Shown in pieces: positions 34,514 through 43,099 of a stretch of DNA of 64,000 nt. The position numbers and the translations under genes are program-made. The notes beneath the pieces were generated by a model. That model was not told where the DNA came from. It worked only from the letters and a program-made list of their open reading frames with translations, and ran no database searches. Numbering within the stretch: the first letter of the stretch is position 1; each line of letters starts with the position of its first letter. The stretch comes from Vogesella mureinivorans (lineage in GTDB: Bacteria > Pseudomonadota > Gammaproteobacteria > Burkholderiales > Chromobacteriaceae), in contig NZ_VMTV02000577.1 of assembly GCF_007644035.1 (NCBI RefSeq), positions 62,001 through 126,000 of the forward strand, read 5' to 3'.

Positions 34514-36400
34514 TCAGGCCGGCTGGTCGGCAGGGTCTGCCGGCGGGGTCTTGCGCGAGATGACCGAGACAAAGCGGCACTCCAGCTCTTGCATCAGCTC
34601 GTCGATACGGATGATCTGCAGCTGGATACGGTCGCCGTTTTCCAGCTCCGGCAGGCCAGGGATGCGCATGCGTACCGGCACGCCGTCCAGGCGAACCAGG
34701 TCTTCCTTGATAAAGGTGGCAGTCGGCTCGCTGATGCCTTCCTGGCTGAACCAGCGCAGGCACCAGAAGTACTCCATCTTGTCCTGGAAGCCCAGGTAGG
34801 CGCTGTAGGCCGCGTCGAAATCACGCAGCAGGGCAAACAGCATGGCGTCGCCTTGCGGGTACTGTGGCTCGTCGCCACGGATCATGGCCACCAGCTGGCG
34901 CTGGTTGACAAAGTCCGACGCGCGGCGCAGCGGCGAGGTGCTCCAGGCGTACTGCGCCACGCCCAGGCCGATGTGCGGCTCGGGGCGGGTGGTCATGCGC
35001 ACCTTGCCCATGCTTTGCGCGCGGTACATGGCCGGGATGTCGGCCTCGGCCAGCATGCGGCCCCATTCGCTGTTGGCCAGGATCATCAGCTCGGAAACCA
35101 GCTTGTCCATAGGCGAGCCGCGCTTGCGGATGGTAATGCGCACCTTGCCGTCTTCCACGGCAAAGTTGTAGTCCACTTGCGGCGGGCGGTTCGGGTCGGG
35201 TGTCTTGCCACGGAAAGCTTCGCGGGCGTTGGCAAATTGCCACAGCCAGACCAGCTCGCGCTTGAAGGCGTAGTCGGGGCCAAAGCCGGGTGCGGCCAAC
35301 GTGTCTTCGTTGAACACCTGCTCCAGCTGGTCGTGGCGCAGGTTGGCCGCAATGTGTACGCGCTCCACGCGGTTTTCAAAGTCCACCAGCTCGAACGACG
35401 GCGTCACCTCTACGTACAGGCTCAGTGCCGGGCACGCCTGGCCTTCCTGCAGGGTGAACTGTGCTACCACGTCGTCCGGCAGCATGGTGATCTTGTTACC
35501 GGGGAAATACACGGTAGACAGGCGCTGGTGCACGATCTTTTCCAGGTCGCTGTCTGGTGCGATACCCAGGCTAGGCGCGGCAATGTGGATGCCGACGCGG
35601 ATATGGCCGTTGGCCAGCCACTGTACCGACAGTGCATCGTCGATCTCGGTGGTGGCGGCGTCGTCAATGGAAAACGCTTGTACGTCGGCCAGTGGCAGCG
35701 CGTCTGGCTGGGTGGCTGGCGCATACTGGCCAAAGCCCAGGCCTTTGGGAAAGTGCTCCATCTGGAAGCCGGCCATCATGTAGTCCGGTACCGACGGGAT
35801 ACCGCCTACCTTGTCAGCCAGGCGCAGCGGCGGCAGGCTGGTGGCGCGGCTGGCCTGGTCGAAGGCCTTGAATTCCAGCGTGTTTTTGTCGGGGCGGTAC
35901 AAAATGGCCATCAGGTGGCTGCGGATGGCATCTGGCAGGGTGCCTGCGGCCAGCTCGGCGGCCCAGGCGTCGATCTGCTCCTGCTCGCGCTTTTTGCGCT
36001 CGATACCTGCCAGCGCGGCTTTCAGGGTTTCTTCCGGCGCAGCCTTGAAGCGGCCCTTGGCCTTTTTGTAGAAGTACATCGGCGCAGCGTACAGGCGCAG
36101 CAGGATGGCGGCGTTTTCCAGCGCATTGGGGGCGTGGCCAAAGTAATCGGCGGCCAGTACATCAAAACCGAACTCGTCGTCGCCGCAGCATTCCCACAGG
36201 AAATCCACGTCGATATCGGCAGCAATCGCCTCTGCAGCGGGCAGAAAGTCTGGCAGCGCGCTGCTGAACTCCAGAAACACGTTGGCCGCTTTCAGTTTGG
36301 TGCGCTTACCGTGCTGAGTGTCAATTTGCAGGCTGGCATCCGCGCGCGATACCACGCTGCCTACCTTGAAGCTGCCGCTTTCTTCGTAAAAGACGTTCAT
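34514..36400 (-). CDS. RNase II/RNB-family exoribonuclease
   Basis: 628-residue 3'-5' exoribonuclease. The RNB catalytic block is QAFSIDDAATTEIDDALSVQW, holding the metal-binding aspartates, and is followed by GHIRVGIHIAAPSLGI and LSTVYFPGNKITMLP. The C-terminal S1-like region is short. The N-terminus (MNVFYEESGSFKVGSVVS) matches the betaproteobacterial RNase II-like group rather than RNase R. It is divergent from the diguanylate cyclase gene at 36531. Two exact 10-mer motifs lie within (35291 and 35342). Confidence 0.9.
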   Translation of the reverse strand: MNVFYEESGSFKVGSVVSRADASLQIDTQHGKRTKLKAANVFLEFSSALPDFLPAAEAIAADIDVDFLWECCGDDEFGFDVLAADYFGHAPNALENAAILLRLYAAPMYFYKKAKGRFKAAPEETLKAALAGIERKKREQEQIDAWAAELAAGTLPDAIRSHLMAILYRPDKNTLEFKAFDQASRATSLPPLRLADKVGGIPSVPDYMMAGFQMEHFPKGLGFGQYAPATQPDALPLADVQAFSIDDAATTEIDDALSVQWLANGHIRVGIHIAAPSLGIAPDSDLEKIVHQRLSTVYFPGNKITMLPDDVVAQFTLQEGQACPALSLYVEVTPSFELVDFENRVERVHIAANLRHDQLEQVFNEDTLAAPGFGPDYAFKRELVWLWQFANAREAFRGKTPDPNRPPQVDYNFAVEDGKVRITIRKRGSPMDKLVSELMILANSEWGRMLAEADIPAMYRAQSMGKVRMTTRPEPHIGLGVAQYAWSTSPLRRASDFVNQRQLVAMIRGDEPQYPQGDAMLFALLRDFDAAYSAYLGFQDKMEYFWCLRWFSQEGISEPTATFIKEDLVRLDGVPVRMRIPGLPELENGDRIQLQIIRIDELMQELECRFVSVISRKTPPADPADQPA

Positions 36401-36530
36401 ACTGCCTCTGGCGGGACCAAGTCTGCCCCGTGCTATGAATGAAACGGAAGATTATAGCAGCAGGCTGCGTCACACCGCTTTACTGCCGGTATACTGCGCT
36501 TCTTTGTATAAATGTTTGTTTAATTTAGCC

Positions 36531-38123
36531 ATGTCAGCGCAGACCATTCCGCAAACCCTGCTGGGCCTTTCCCAGGAAATGGACCATGTTGGCCGCCAGC
36601 TGCTAGACCGTTGGGACCCAGAGCTCGCCCGGCGCTTTACTGCCCTCAGCCAGTGCTTGCAGGGCGTGGCCGAGCAAGGCGGGGCCGGCGAACTGCTGCG
36701 CGCCAATGACGAGTTGGCCGCACAGCTGCGCTCGTGGCTAAAACGGCGCCGTGCACCCGACGATATCCTGGGCCTGCGCCAGCAGCTGTCGCTGGTTACC
36801 CAGCTGGCAAGCATGCCTGCGCCGCTAAAGCACACCACCAGTGCCGCCGCGCTACGGCAGAACCACCGCTTGTTTCTGTGGGCGGGTGAGCGCGATGTAG
36901 ATAGCTATCTTGTCGAACAGCTGGCGTGCTTTGGCTACCAGATGGACGTGTTCCGCGACGCCTTGCTGCTGCAGCAGGCCTTGCGGCAGCACACGCCCGG
37001 CGCGCTGGTCGTGTACAGCGATTTTGTGGGGGAGGCCAGCCTGTTCCCCCCCGGCATGCCCATGCCCTGCCCGGTGTTGTACGCCAGCCCGCGCCGCGAT
37101 TTCGAGGCCAGGCTAAAGGCAGTACGCAGTGGCGGCCAGGGCTTTCTGGCCTGGCCACTACAGGTGCGCGAGCTGCTGGATGCGCTGGTGGTGCCGCAGC
37201 AACAGGACCGGCGTAACCCGCTGCGTGTGTTGCTGATTGAAGACATGGGCTCGCTGGCCGGCCTGTATTCGGCGGTGCTGAACCAGCACGGTATCCTGAC
37301 CGAAGAAGTCACCCGCCCCAGCCGTGCGCTGGAGGCGATCGAGCGCTTTCGCCCCGACCTGATCCTGATGGACATGTACATGCCGGAGTGCGACGGCAAA
37401 GAGCTGGCGCGCATCATCCGCCAGCAGGGGCTGATGGATGGTATCCCCATTATTTTCCTATCCATGGAAAAGCGGCAGGACATCCAGCTGGATACGCTGT
37501 CGCTAGGCGTGGACGGCTACCTGACCAAGCCGGTATCCAGCGACGAGCTGGTGGTGACGGTGATGACCCGTGCGCGCCGTTACCGCAAGCTGCGTTCCTA
37601 CATCAGTACCGACAGCCTTACCGGCTTGCTGAACCATACCCACCTGTTTGCCCGGCTGGAGTACGAGTTTGCCCGCGCCCAGCGCGAGCGCCTGCCGCTG
37701 GCGATGGTGATGCTGGACCTGGACCACTTCAAGCGTATCAATGACAACTACGGCCACCAGGCCGGTGACGAAGTGCTGGTCAACCTGGCGCGCTTCCTGC
37801 GCGAGCGGCTGCGCCGCAGCGACCTGATTGGCCGTTACGGTGGCGAGGAGTTTGCGCTGGTGTTACCGGGCATGACGGTAGACCAGGCGTACCGCTTGCT
37901 GGAAGCGATTCGTGGCGATTTCGAGCTGCTGGACCAGCAGTCGCCGCGCGGGCGTTTCCGCCAGACCTTCAGCGCCGGCCTGTGCGGTGCGGAAGGCGTT
38001 ACCGACGTGGTTGCCCTGGTGCACCGCGCCGATGCCATGCTGTACCGCGCCAAGGAGCTGGGCCGTAACCTGGTGGTGGCATGGTCTGCCGAAGCCGGGG
38101 CGCATTTGCCGCAGGCAGACTAG
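36531..38123 (+). CDS. Response-regulator diguanylate cyclase (REC-GGDEF) with extra N-terminal part
   Basis: 530 residues. Residues 1-110 are a helical region without a clear family; about 112-222 resembles a degenerate receiver (LFLWAGERDVDSYLVEQLACFGYQMDVF) lacking the phospho-Asp. A true receiver at about 231-350 has Asp281 in LILMDMYMPECDG and the KPVSS lysine. The GGDEF domain at about 365-525 has an active GGEEF, with the inhibitory RxxD motif (RRSD) five residues before it. It makes c-di-GMP under phosphorelay control. The ATG at 36531 is preferred; the frame extends to 36435. An AT-rich promoter-like stretch precedes it. Confidence 0.88.
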   Translation: MSAQTIPQTLLGLSQEMDHVGRQLLDRWDPELARRFTALSQCLQGVAEQGGAGELLRANDELAAQLRSWLKRRRAPDDILGLRQQLSLVTQLASMPAPLKHTTSAAALRQNHRLFLWAGERDVDSYLVEQLACFGYQMDVFRDALLLQQALRQHTPGALVVYSDFVGEASLFPPGMPMPCPVLYASPRRDFEARLKAVRSGGQGFLAWPLQVRELLDALVVPQQQDRRNPLRVLLIEDMGSLAGLYSAVLNQHGILTEEVTRPSRALEAIERFRPDLILMDMYMPECDGKELARIIRQQGLMDGIPIIFLSMEKRQDIQLDTLSLGVDGYLTKPVSSDELVVTVMTRARRYRKLRSYISTDSLTGLLNHTHLFARLEYEFARAQRERLPLAMVMLDLDHFKRINDNYGHQAGDEVLVNLARFLRERLRRSDLIGRYGGEEFALVLPGMTVDQAYRLLEAIRGDFELLDQQSPRGRFRQTFSAGLCGAEGVTDVVALVHRADAMLYRAKELGRNLVVAWSAEAGAHLPQAD

Positions 38124-38126
38124 GCA

Positions 38127-38188
38127 GCACAAAGCACAAAGCACAAAGCACAAAGCACAAGGGCGCCTGCGGCGCCCTTGTGCTTTGT
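38127..38188. repeat. Heptamer tandem repeat fused to a terminator hairpin
   Basis: Four full copies of GCACAAA plus one partial copy (38127-38160) run into a hairpin whose 18-bp stem (38150-38167 with 38171-38188) uses the last repeat as its left arm and GTGCTTTGT as the right arm. It separates the convergent cyclase and repressor genes. Confidence 0.9.
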
Positions 38189-38201
38189 CATGCGGCCAAC
38201 C

Positions 38202-38972
38202 TTATACCGGGTCGGCCAGGTACATGCGTACGTTGTGGTCGTCCAGCAGCTTTTTCAGGCTTTCCGGCGGCATGGCATCGGTAAAGATGGCGTTGAACTC
38301 GCTGATATGGCCCATGCGTACCAGCGCGTTGCGGCCGAACTTGCTGTGGTCGGCAGCCAGGAAGCGGTGGCGCGCGTTGTTCATCATGGCTTGTGCCACG
38401 CGCACTTCGCGGTAGTCGAAATCCAGCAGCGAGCCGTCGGTTTCTATCCCCGACACCCCGATCACGGCGTAGTCCACCTTGAACTGGTTGATGAAATCCA
38501 GCGTGGCCACGCCGGTAATGCCACCGTCCGAGGCGCGTACCACGCCCGAGGTAATCATCACGGTAAAGTCGGGGTTGGCCGACATGATGGACGCCACGTG
38601 GATGTTGTTGGTAATCACACGCAGGCCTTTGTGGCTGGCAGTCAGCGCCTGGGCCACCGCCTCGATGGTGGTGCCGATGCTCATGAACAGCGAGGCATGG
38701 TCGGGGATGTTTTCCGCGATCATGTCGGCAATATGGGCTTTTTCGCTTTGCAGCTTGCCCTTGCGCGAGAAGTAGTCTTCGTTTTCTACACTGTTACCCA
38801 GTGCCGCCCCGCCGTGGTAGCGGCGTAGCAGGTTGGCTTCACAGAGCTGGTTGATGTCGCGGCGGATGGTCTGCGGCGTCACATCCAGAATGCGTGCCAG
38901 TTCCTCGATCGGCATAAAGCCGTTCTCGCGTACCAGCTGCAGGATTTTGTCGTGTCTAGGGGATCGGCTCAT
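38202..38972 (-). CDS. glpR: DeoR-family repressor, GlpR-like
   Basis: 256 residues. The DeoR helix-turn-helix is at about 8-60 (MPIEELARILDVTPQTIRRDINQLCEANLLRRYHGG), followed by a sugar-phosphate sensor domain. GGAALGNSVENEDYFSRKG and TTIEAVAQAL are close to the glycerol-3-phosphate repressor GlpR. No glycerol genes (glpD, glpK, glpF) are adjacent, so the name rests on sequence style. The ATG at 38972 is used because upstream sequence is not DeoR-like. Confidence 0.75.
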   Translation of the reverse strand: MSRSPRHDKILQLVRENGFMPIEELARILDVTPQTIRRDINQLCEANLLRRYHGGAALGNSVENEDYFSRKGKLQSEKAHIADMIAENIPDHASLFMSIGTTIEAVAQALTASHKGLRVITNNIHVASIMSANPDFTVMITSGVVRASDGGITGVATLDFINQFKVDYAVIGVSGIETDGSLLDFDYREVRVAQAMMNNARHRFLAADHSKFGRNALVRMGHISEFNAIFTDAMPPESLKKLLDDHNVRMYLADPV

Positions 38973-39070
38973 GGGGTAGCAAGTTCGAAATCGAAAATTA
39001 CCCTGAGTCTTTAACATATTTCCGGCGCCGGCGGCAACTTCACCTTGTCATAAACGAATGTTTGATGATG

Positions 39071-39100
39071 AAAAAACGCCAGTGCGGTAGCACTGGCGTT
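39071..39100 (-). terminator. Terminator downstream of the Tsx-like gene
   Basis: Stem AACGCCAGTGC/GCACTGGCGTT (11 bp) with a 4-base loop. On the minus strand it is followed by six U. It lies about 160 bases after the channel gene stop. Confidence 0.85.
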
Positions 39101-39257
39101 GGATATTGTTGACAAACGGCAGGCAGCGGTGCTGCTGGCGTTTGCCCAAGTGCCGGCTGATACGGTACTGCCGCTGCCCGTCAGGCTGCCCGCTGGCCGG
39201 TAGCGCACGGGCGCTGCACCGCTGGCGGCTAGCCTGTCGCGGCAGGCGGTACGCGTA

Positions 39258-40040
39258 TCAGAAGTTGTACTTGATGGTGGTGATCAGGGCGCGCTGGTAG
39301 GTAGCGGAGCCCAGTTTCTGGTCGGCGTAACGGTAGGTCAGGCCACCGGTCAGGCTCTTGGTGGCGTTCCACCACAGCGATACCGCGCCGTTATTAGCCA
39401 GTTTGCGGGCATTCACGACCTTGCCATCCTTGGCCATGCCCAGGTAGCGGTCTTCACGATCGAATTCGATTTCGTGCCACTGGGTCACCATCAGGTCCTG
39501 GCCTGCCGCCTTGAACGGGAAGCCCAGTACCCAGCCGGCCATCATGCCGTTGCGGTGCGCACCGGCACCTTGCTTGAATTCCTGGTGCGCGCCCAGGAAC
39601 GGTTTTACCCACAGGCTGCCGGCGGACAGGCTGGTACCCAGGCCCAGTACGCGGTTCTGGTCGTAGAACTTGCCTTCGCGGAAATCGTATACGTGGGCGT
39701 AGGCTTGTACCGGCAGGTTGCCGATTTGCGCCACGTTCACGCGGGCCACCACTTTAGACGCGTAGCGACGGTTCTGGCCGCCGTTTTCGCGGGTGTTCTG
39801 GTCGGCGTTTTCTACGTCAACAAAGCCGTACAGATCGCCCCAGTTGCCGCCCATGCCGCCTTCGGCTTCCAGGTAGGCAAAGTCTGCCTTGCCGCCAAAC
39901 GGGCCTTTGTTGGTGCGGTCCTGGGTGTTGGACGACCAGTCCAGCCAGTTGGCGCTAACGTTGCTGAAGGTGTAGTCGGCGTGGGCAAAGCCGGCACAGG
40001 AGGCCAGTGCCAGAGCGATGAGGGTAGTGCGAGTTTTCAT
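39258..40040 (-). CDS. Nucleoside-specific outer-membrane channel (Tsx/OmpK family)
   Basis: 260-residue predicted beta-barrel. Signal peptide MKTRTTLIALALASCAGFAHA, then YTFSNVSANWLDWSSNT. The sequence has alternating aromatic strands (GGNWGDLYGFVDVEN, VQAYAHVYDFREGKF, LMVTQWHEIEFDRED) and ends in a C-terminal phenylalanine (TTIKYNF), the barrel-insertion signal. It probably admits nucleosides across the outer membrane. The ATG at 40040 is preferred over an upstream open stretch because it begins the signal peptide. Confidence 0.85.
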   Translation of the reverse strand: MKTRTTLIALALASCAGFAHADYTFSNVSANWLDWSSNTQDRTNKGPFGGKADFAYLEAEGGMGGNWGDLYGFVDVENADQNTRENGGQNRRYASKVVARVNVAQIGNLPVQAYAHVYDFREGKFYDQNRVLGLGTSLSAGSLWVKPFLGAHQEFKQGAGAHRNGMMAGWVLGFPFKAAGQDLMVTQWHEIEFDREDRYLGMAKDGKVVNARKLANNGAVSLWWNATKSLTGGLTYRYADQKLGSATYQRALITTIKYNF

Positions 40041-40214
40041 GATTCTGTTGCTTGCGTGCGTTAAAGATGTTGTCTGACCAGCAAGGCGTGTGCCATGGCT
40101 GAAAAACAGGGACGCGGAGCATAGCAGAAAGCGCACATTCTGCGCAGTCAAACGCTTGTTTAGGACAAATGCTGTGTTATTCCTGCGCGTTTGGTGTCAT
40201 TGCATGACGTTGGG

Positions 40215-40544
40215 TCATGATTGGCGCATGAAATTACTGGCGGGCCAGCCGTAGTGGCGCAGGTCGATACGGCCGTTGCGGCCAACTTCTACCCCGTCTT
40301 CTTCCAGCAGCAGGCGTTGGTAGTCGGCTTGCGGTGTGCCGGGGCGGGCAATGCGGCCACTGCTGCTGACCACGCGAAACCACGGCCAGCCAGCGCCTTC
40401 GGGGGCACTGGCCAGCAGCTTGCCCACGTGGCGGGCGTGGCGCGGGTAGCCGGCCAGCGCCGCCAGCACGCCGTAGCTACTGACGCGGCCGGACGGGATG
40501 GCCAGCAGTTGGGCCAGCACCGCGCGTGCAAAGGCGGCATCCAT
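40215..40544 (-). CDS. Alkyltransferase-like protein (ATL, MGMT fold)
   Basis: 109 residues covering only the DNA-binding domain of O6-methylguanine transferases. The acceptor PCHRV is replaced by WFRVVSSSGRI, so it cannot accept alkyl groups itself. ATL proteins bind O6-alkylguanine and hand it to nucleotide-excision repair. Its ATG shares one base with the stop of the upstream metallo-hydrolase gene (TGATG), so the two are translationally coupled. A TGCGGCCAAC motif lies at 40277. Confidence 0.88.
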   Translation of the reverse strand: MDAAFARAVLAQLLAIPSGRVSSYGVLAALAGYPRHARHVGKLLASAPEGAGWPWFRVVSSSGRIARPGTPQADYQRLLLEEDGVEVGRNGRIDLRHYGWPASNFMRQS

Positions 40545-41194
40545 CAGCCGTAGCGGCGGTCGGCCACAAAGGGGTTGCTGCGGCGCTCATCCCCTATGGT
40601 GGTAAACGGGCCATGGCCGGGTAGCACGGTCATGTCGTCCGGCAGGGCAAACAGCTTGCTGCGGATGGCGTCGATCAGCTGCTCGTGGTCGCCCATGGGG
40701 AAGTCGGTGCGGCCGATGCTGCCCTGGAACAGCACATCGCCCACGATACAGAGGTTGGCCGCACGGCTGACAAACACCACATGGCCCGGGGTATGGCCGG
40801 GGCAATGCAAGACTTCCAGTGTTTGCTGGCCTACCGTGACGGTGTCGCCCTCGTGCAGCCAGCGCTCGGGGGTAAGCGGCTCGGCGCGGGGAAAACCGAA
40901 CATGGTGCCCTGGCTGGGCAGCTGGTCCAGCCAGAAGCTTTCTGCCGGGTGGGGGCCTTCTATCGCCACGCCCAGTGCGTCGGCCAGCTCGCGCGCGCCA
41001 CCGGCGTGGTCGATATGGCCGTGGGTCAGTAGCAGCTTTTCTACCGTCAGCCCTTGTGCATCGATAAAGGCGCGAATACGGCCGATGTCGCCACCGGCAT
41101 CGACCACCGCGGCCTGGCGGGTTTCGTCGCACCAGATGACCGAGCAGTTTTGCTGGAAGGGTGTGACGGGAATGACCTTTAGCTGTAAAGACAT
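40544..41194 (-). CDS. Metallo-beta-lactamase-fold hydrolase (glyoxalase II-like)
   Basis: 216 residues. The binuclear metal motif LLTHGHIDHAGG and the further ligands CPGHTPGHVVF, IVGDVLFQGSIGRTDF and VLPGHGPFTTIGDERRSNPF are all present. This is the YcbL/GloB-like group, probably a thioester or glyoxalase II-type hydrolase. The start at 41194 (MSLQLKVIPVTPFQQNCSV) is conserved. It overlaps the ATL start by one base. Confidence 0.9.
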   Translation of the reverse strand: MSLQLKVIPVTPFQQNCSVIWCDETRQAAVVDAGGDIGRIRAFIDAQGLTVEKLLLTHGHIDHAGGARELADALGVAIEGPHPAESFWLDQLPSQGTMFGFPRAEPLTPERWLHEGDTVTVGQQTLEVLHCPGHTPGHVVFVSRAANLCIVGDVLFQGSIGRTDFPMGDHEQLIDAIRSKLFALPDDMTVLPGHGPFTTIGDERRSNPFVADRRYG

Positions 41195-41333
41195 GGCTAT
41201 AAAATCCTTTGGGGAATTAGATGAGTTCAATTTTGACAGCCGCACCGGTGCAGGTAAAACCCCTTTTGCTGCTTGCCGGCCTGCACATAAAGGGCGATGC
41301 TATCTGCAAGCAAACACCGCTTTTGTCATTATC

Positions 41334-42224
41334 ATGCCTGAATTCCCCGCCAAAAAACCTTATCTGCTCCAACACCGCCGTAGTTTCATGCTGATCCTGG
41401 CTGTACTGCTTTTGCTGGAAGTGGCCAGCCATGTGTTGTGGCTACCGGCTTTGCCGGAGACCTGGCTATTCAGCGTGGGCGGTTTTGCCGAGCTGACGGT
41501 GTTGCTGATCATCTCGGTCATGTTCTGGGGGGTGCAGCGTGACGAGCTGCCGGTCACCGCCTATAACTGGCTGACCTGTGGCCTGGGCTTGTGGCTGGTG
41601 AGCGCGGTAGCCGACGTGATGGACGAGCTGGTGTTGCAGCCGCGTTGGCTGTCTGCCTTTGGCGAAGACCTGATGCGTGTGTTCGGCATGTCACTGGTGG
41701 CCTGCGGGGTGTTCAGCCTGATGCGCCATGCGCGGCGCGTGCACCTGCAGCTCAATACCCTGGCCCATACCGACGAGCTAACCGGCTTGTATAACCGCCG
41801 TTACTTCAACCAGCTCAGCAAGGCCATGCAGCCGCAGGGTTTGTCGCTGATTCTGCTGGACCTGGACCACTTCAAGTCGGTAAACGATACCTTTGGCCAT
41901 AGCGTAGGCGACCAGGTGCTGCGCGAGCTGGGCCGCATCCTGAGCCTGCATTGCCCCAAGGGCGGGTATGCCTCGCGCCTGGGCGGCGAGGAGTTTGCCG
42001 TGCTGCTACCCGCCACGGAGGACGAGCGCCTGCATGCGCTGGCCGAGCAGGTGCGCCAGGCGGTAGCCGACATGCGTATCGGCCATATCGTGCAGCTCAC
42101 CACCAGCATCGGCATAGGCCAGCTACGCCGCGGGGAAACGCCAGAGCAGCTGCAGCAGCGCACCGACCGTGCACTGTACCGCGCCAAGGCGCTGGGGCGT
42201 AACCGGACCGAGTGGGCAGATTGA
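41334..42224 (+). CDS. Membrane diguanylate cyclase
   Basis: 296 residues. Three to four hydrophobic segments lie in the first ~125 residues (AVLLLLEVASHVLWL, ELTVLLIISVMFWGV, WLTCGLGLWLVSAVADV). A GGDEF domain follows, with LAHTDELTGLYNRRYF and an active GGEEF in RLGGEEFAVLLP. No inhibitory RxxD is seen upstream of GGEEF, so product inhibition may be absent. The ATG at 41334 has only a weak ribosome site; the frame is open far upstream, antisense to the hydrolase, and that part is not coding. Confidence 0.88.
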   Translation: MPEFPAKKPYLLQHRRSFMLILAVLLLLEVASHVLWLPALPETWLFSVGGFAELTVLLIISVMFWGVQRDELPVTAYNWLTCGLGLWLVSAVADVMDELVLQPRWLSAFGEDLMRVFGMSLVACGVFSLMRHARRVHLQLNTLAHTDELTGLYNRRYFNQLSKAMQPQGLSLILLDLDHFKSVNDTFGHSVGDQVLRELGRILSLHCPKGGYASRLGGEEFAVLLPATEDERLHALAEQVRQAVADMRIGHIVQLTTSIGIGQLRRGETPEQLQQRTDRALYRAKALGRNRTEWAD

Positions 42225-42267
42225 CGGCACTGCTACAATAACGGCAACCCAATCTGTGGAGGCCGTC

Positions 42268-43089
42268 ATGAGCCTGATTCCCGAAATCAAACCGCAGCAG
42301 TCGATCGAACTGCTCAAAGAGCTGCACATTCTTACCCGCGACGGCAAGATCAACCAGGACACCCGCCGCAAACTGAAGCAGGTGTACCACCTGTACCAGT
42401 TCATCGAACCGCTGATGGCCGACGTGCTTGCGCAAAAAGGCAGCCTGAGCCTGGCCGACCACGGTGCCGGTAAATCCTATCTGGGCTTCATCCTGTACGA
42501 CCTGTTCCTGAAAGACAAAGCCGACGCCACCGTTTACGGCGTGGAAACACGGCAGGATCTGGTGGACAAATCGGTTGAGCTGGCCGAGCGGCTGGGTTTC
42601 CCTGGCATGCAGTTCCTGAATCTCACGGTGGAGCAGTCCATCACCTCGGAAGCGCTGCCGGCGCAGGTGGACATCATCACCGCCCTGCACGCCTGCAATA
42701 CCGCCACCGACGACGCCATCCGCTTTGCACTGGCCAAGGACGCCCGCTATATCGTACTGGTACCGTGCTGCCAGGCCGAAGTGGCCGCCGTGCTGCGCCA
42801 GAAAAAGAACGATACCTTCGGCAAAACCCCGCTGTCCGAGCTGTGGCGCCACCCCATCCACACCCGCGAGTTCGGCAGCCAGCTCACCAACGTCTTGCGT
42901 TGCCTGCAGCTGGAGGCGCGCGGCTACCAGGTAACGGTAACCGAGCTGGTGGGCTGGGAACACTCGATGAAGAACGAGCTGATCATTGCCAAGAAAGTCG
43001 GCGGGGGCAAAAAGGCTGCGCGCGAACGCCAGGAAGCCATCCTGCGCGAGCTGAACCTGGAAGACCTGCGCGAACGCTTCGCCTACTGA
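42268..43089 (+). CDS. Class I SAM-dependent methyltransferase
   Basis: 273 residues. The SAM-binding motif region is LADHGAGKSYLGFILYDLF, followed by the acidic ATVYGVETRQDL. LHACNTATDDAIRFAL and VPCCQAEVAAVLRQK are typical of the RsmD-unrelated 'methyltransferase domain' family found beside tRNA/rRNA enzymes. The substrate is unknown. TGGAGG lies just before the ATG at 42268. A LysR regulator begins 11 bases downstream. Confidence 0.82.
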   Translation: MSLIPEIKPQQSIELLKELHILTRDGKINQDTRRKLKQVYHLYQFIEPLMADVLAQKGSLSLADHGAGKSYLGFILYDLFLKDKADATVYGVETRQDLVDKSVELAERLGFPGMQFLNLTVEQSITSEALPAQVDIITALHACNTATDDAIRFALAKDARYIVLVPCCQAEVAAVLRQKKNDTFGKTPLSELWRHPIHTREFGSQLTNVLRCLQLEARGYQVTVTELVGWEHSMKNELIIAKKVGGGKKAARERQEAILRELNLEDLRERFAY

Positions 43090-43099
43090 GCCCGCTGCC

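Noticed and set aside
34589-36442. A 617-codon open frame antisense to the RNase II-like gene
   Set aside because: Same low-information composition and no start context or domain.
38127-38160. Possible CRISPR-like array
   Set aside because: Units are 7 bases with no spacers; it is a simple tandem repeat.
40575-41333. Upstream extension of the diguanylate cyclase frame
   Set aside because: This part lies antisense to the metallo-hydrolase gene and has no conserved sequence; the protein starts at 41334.
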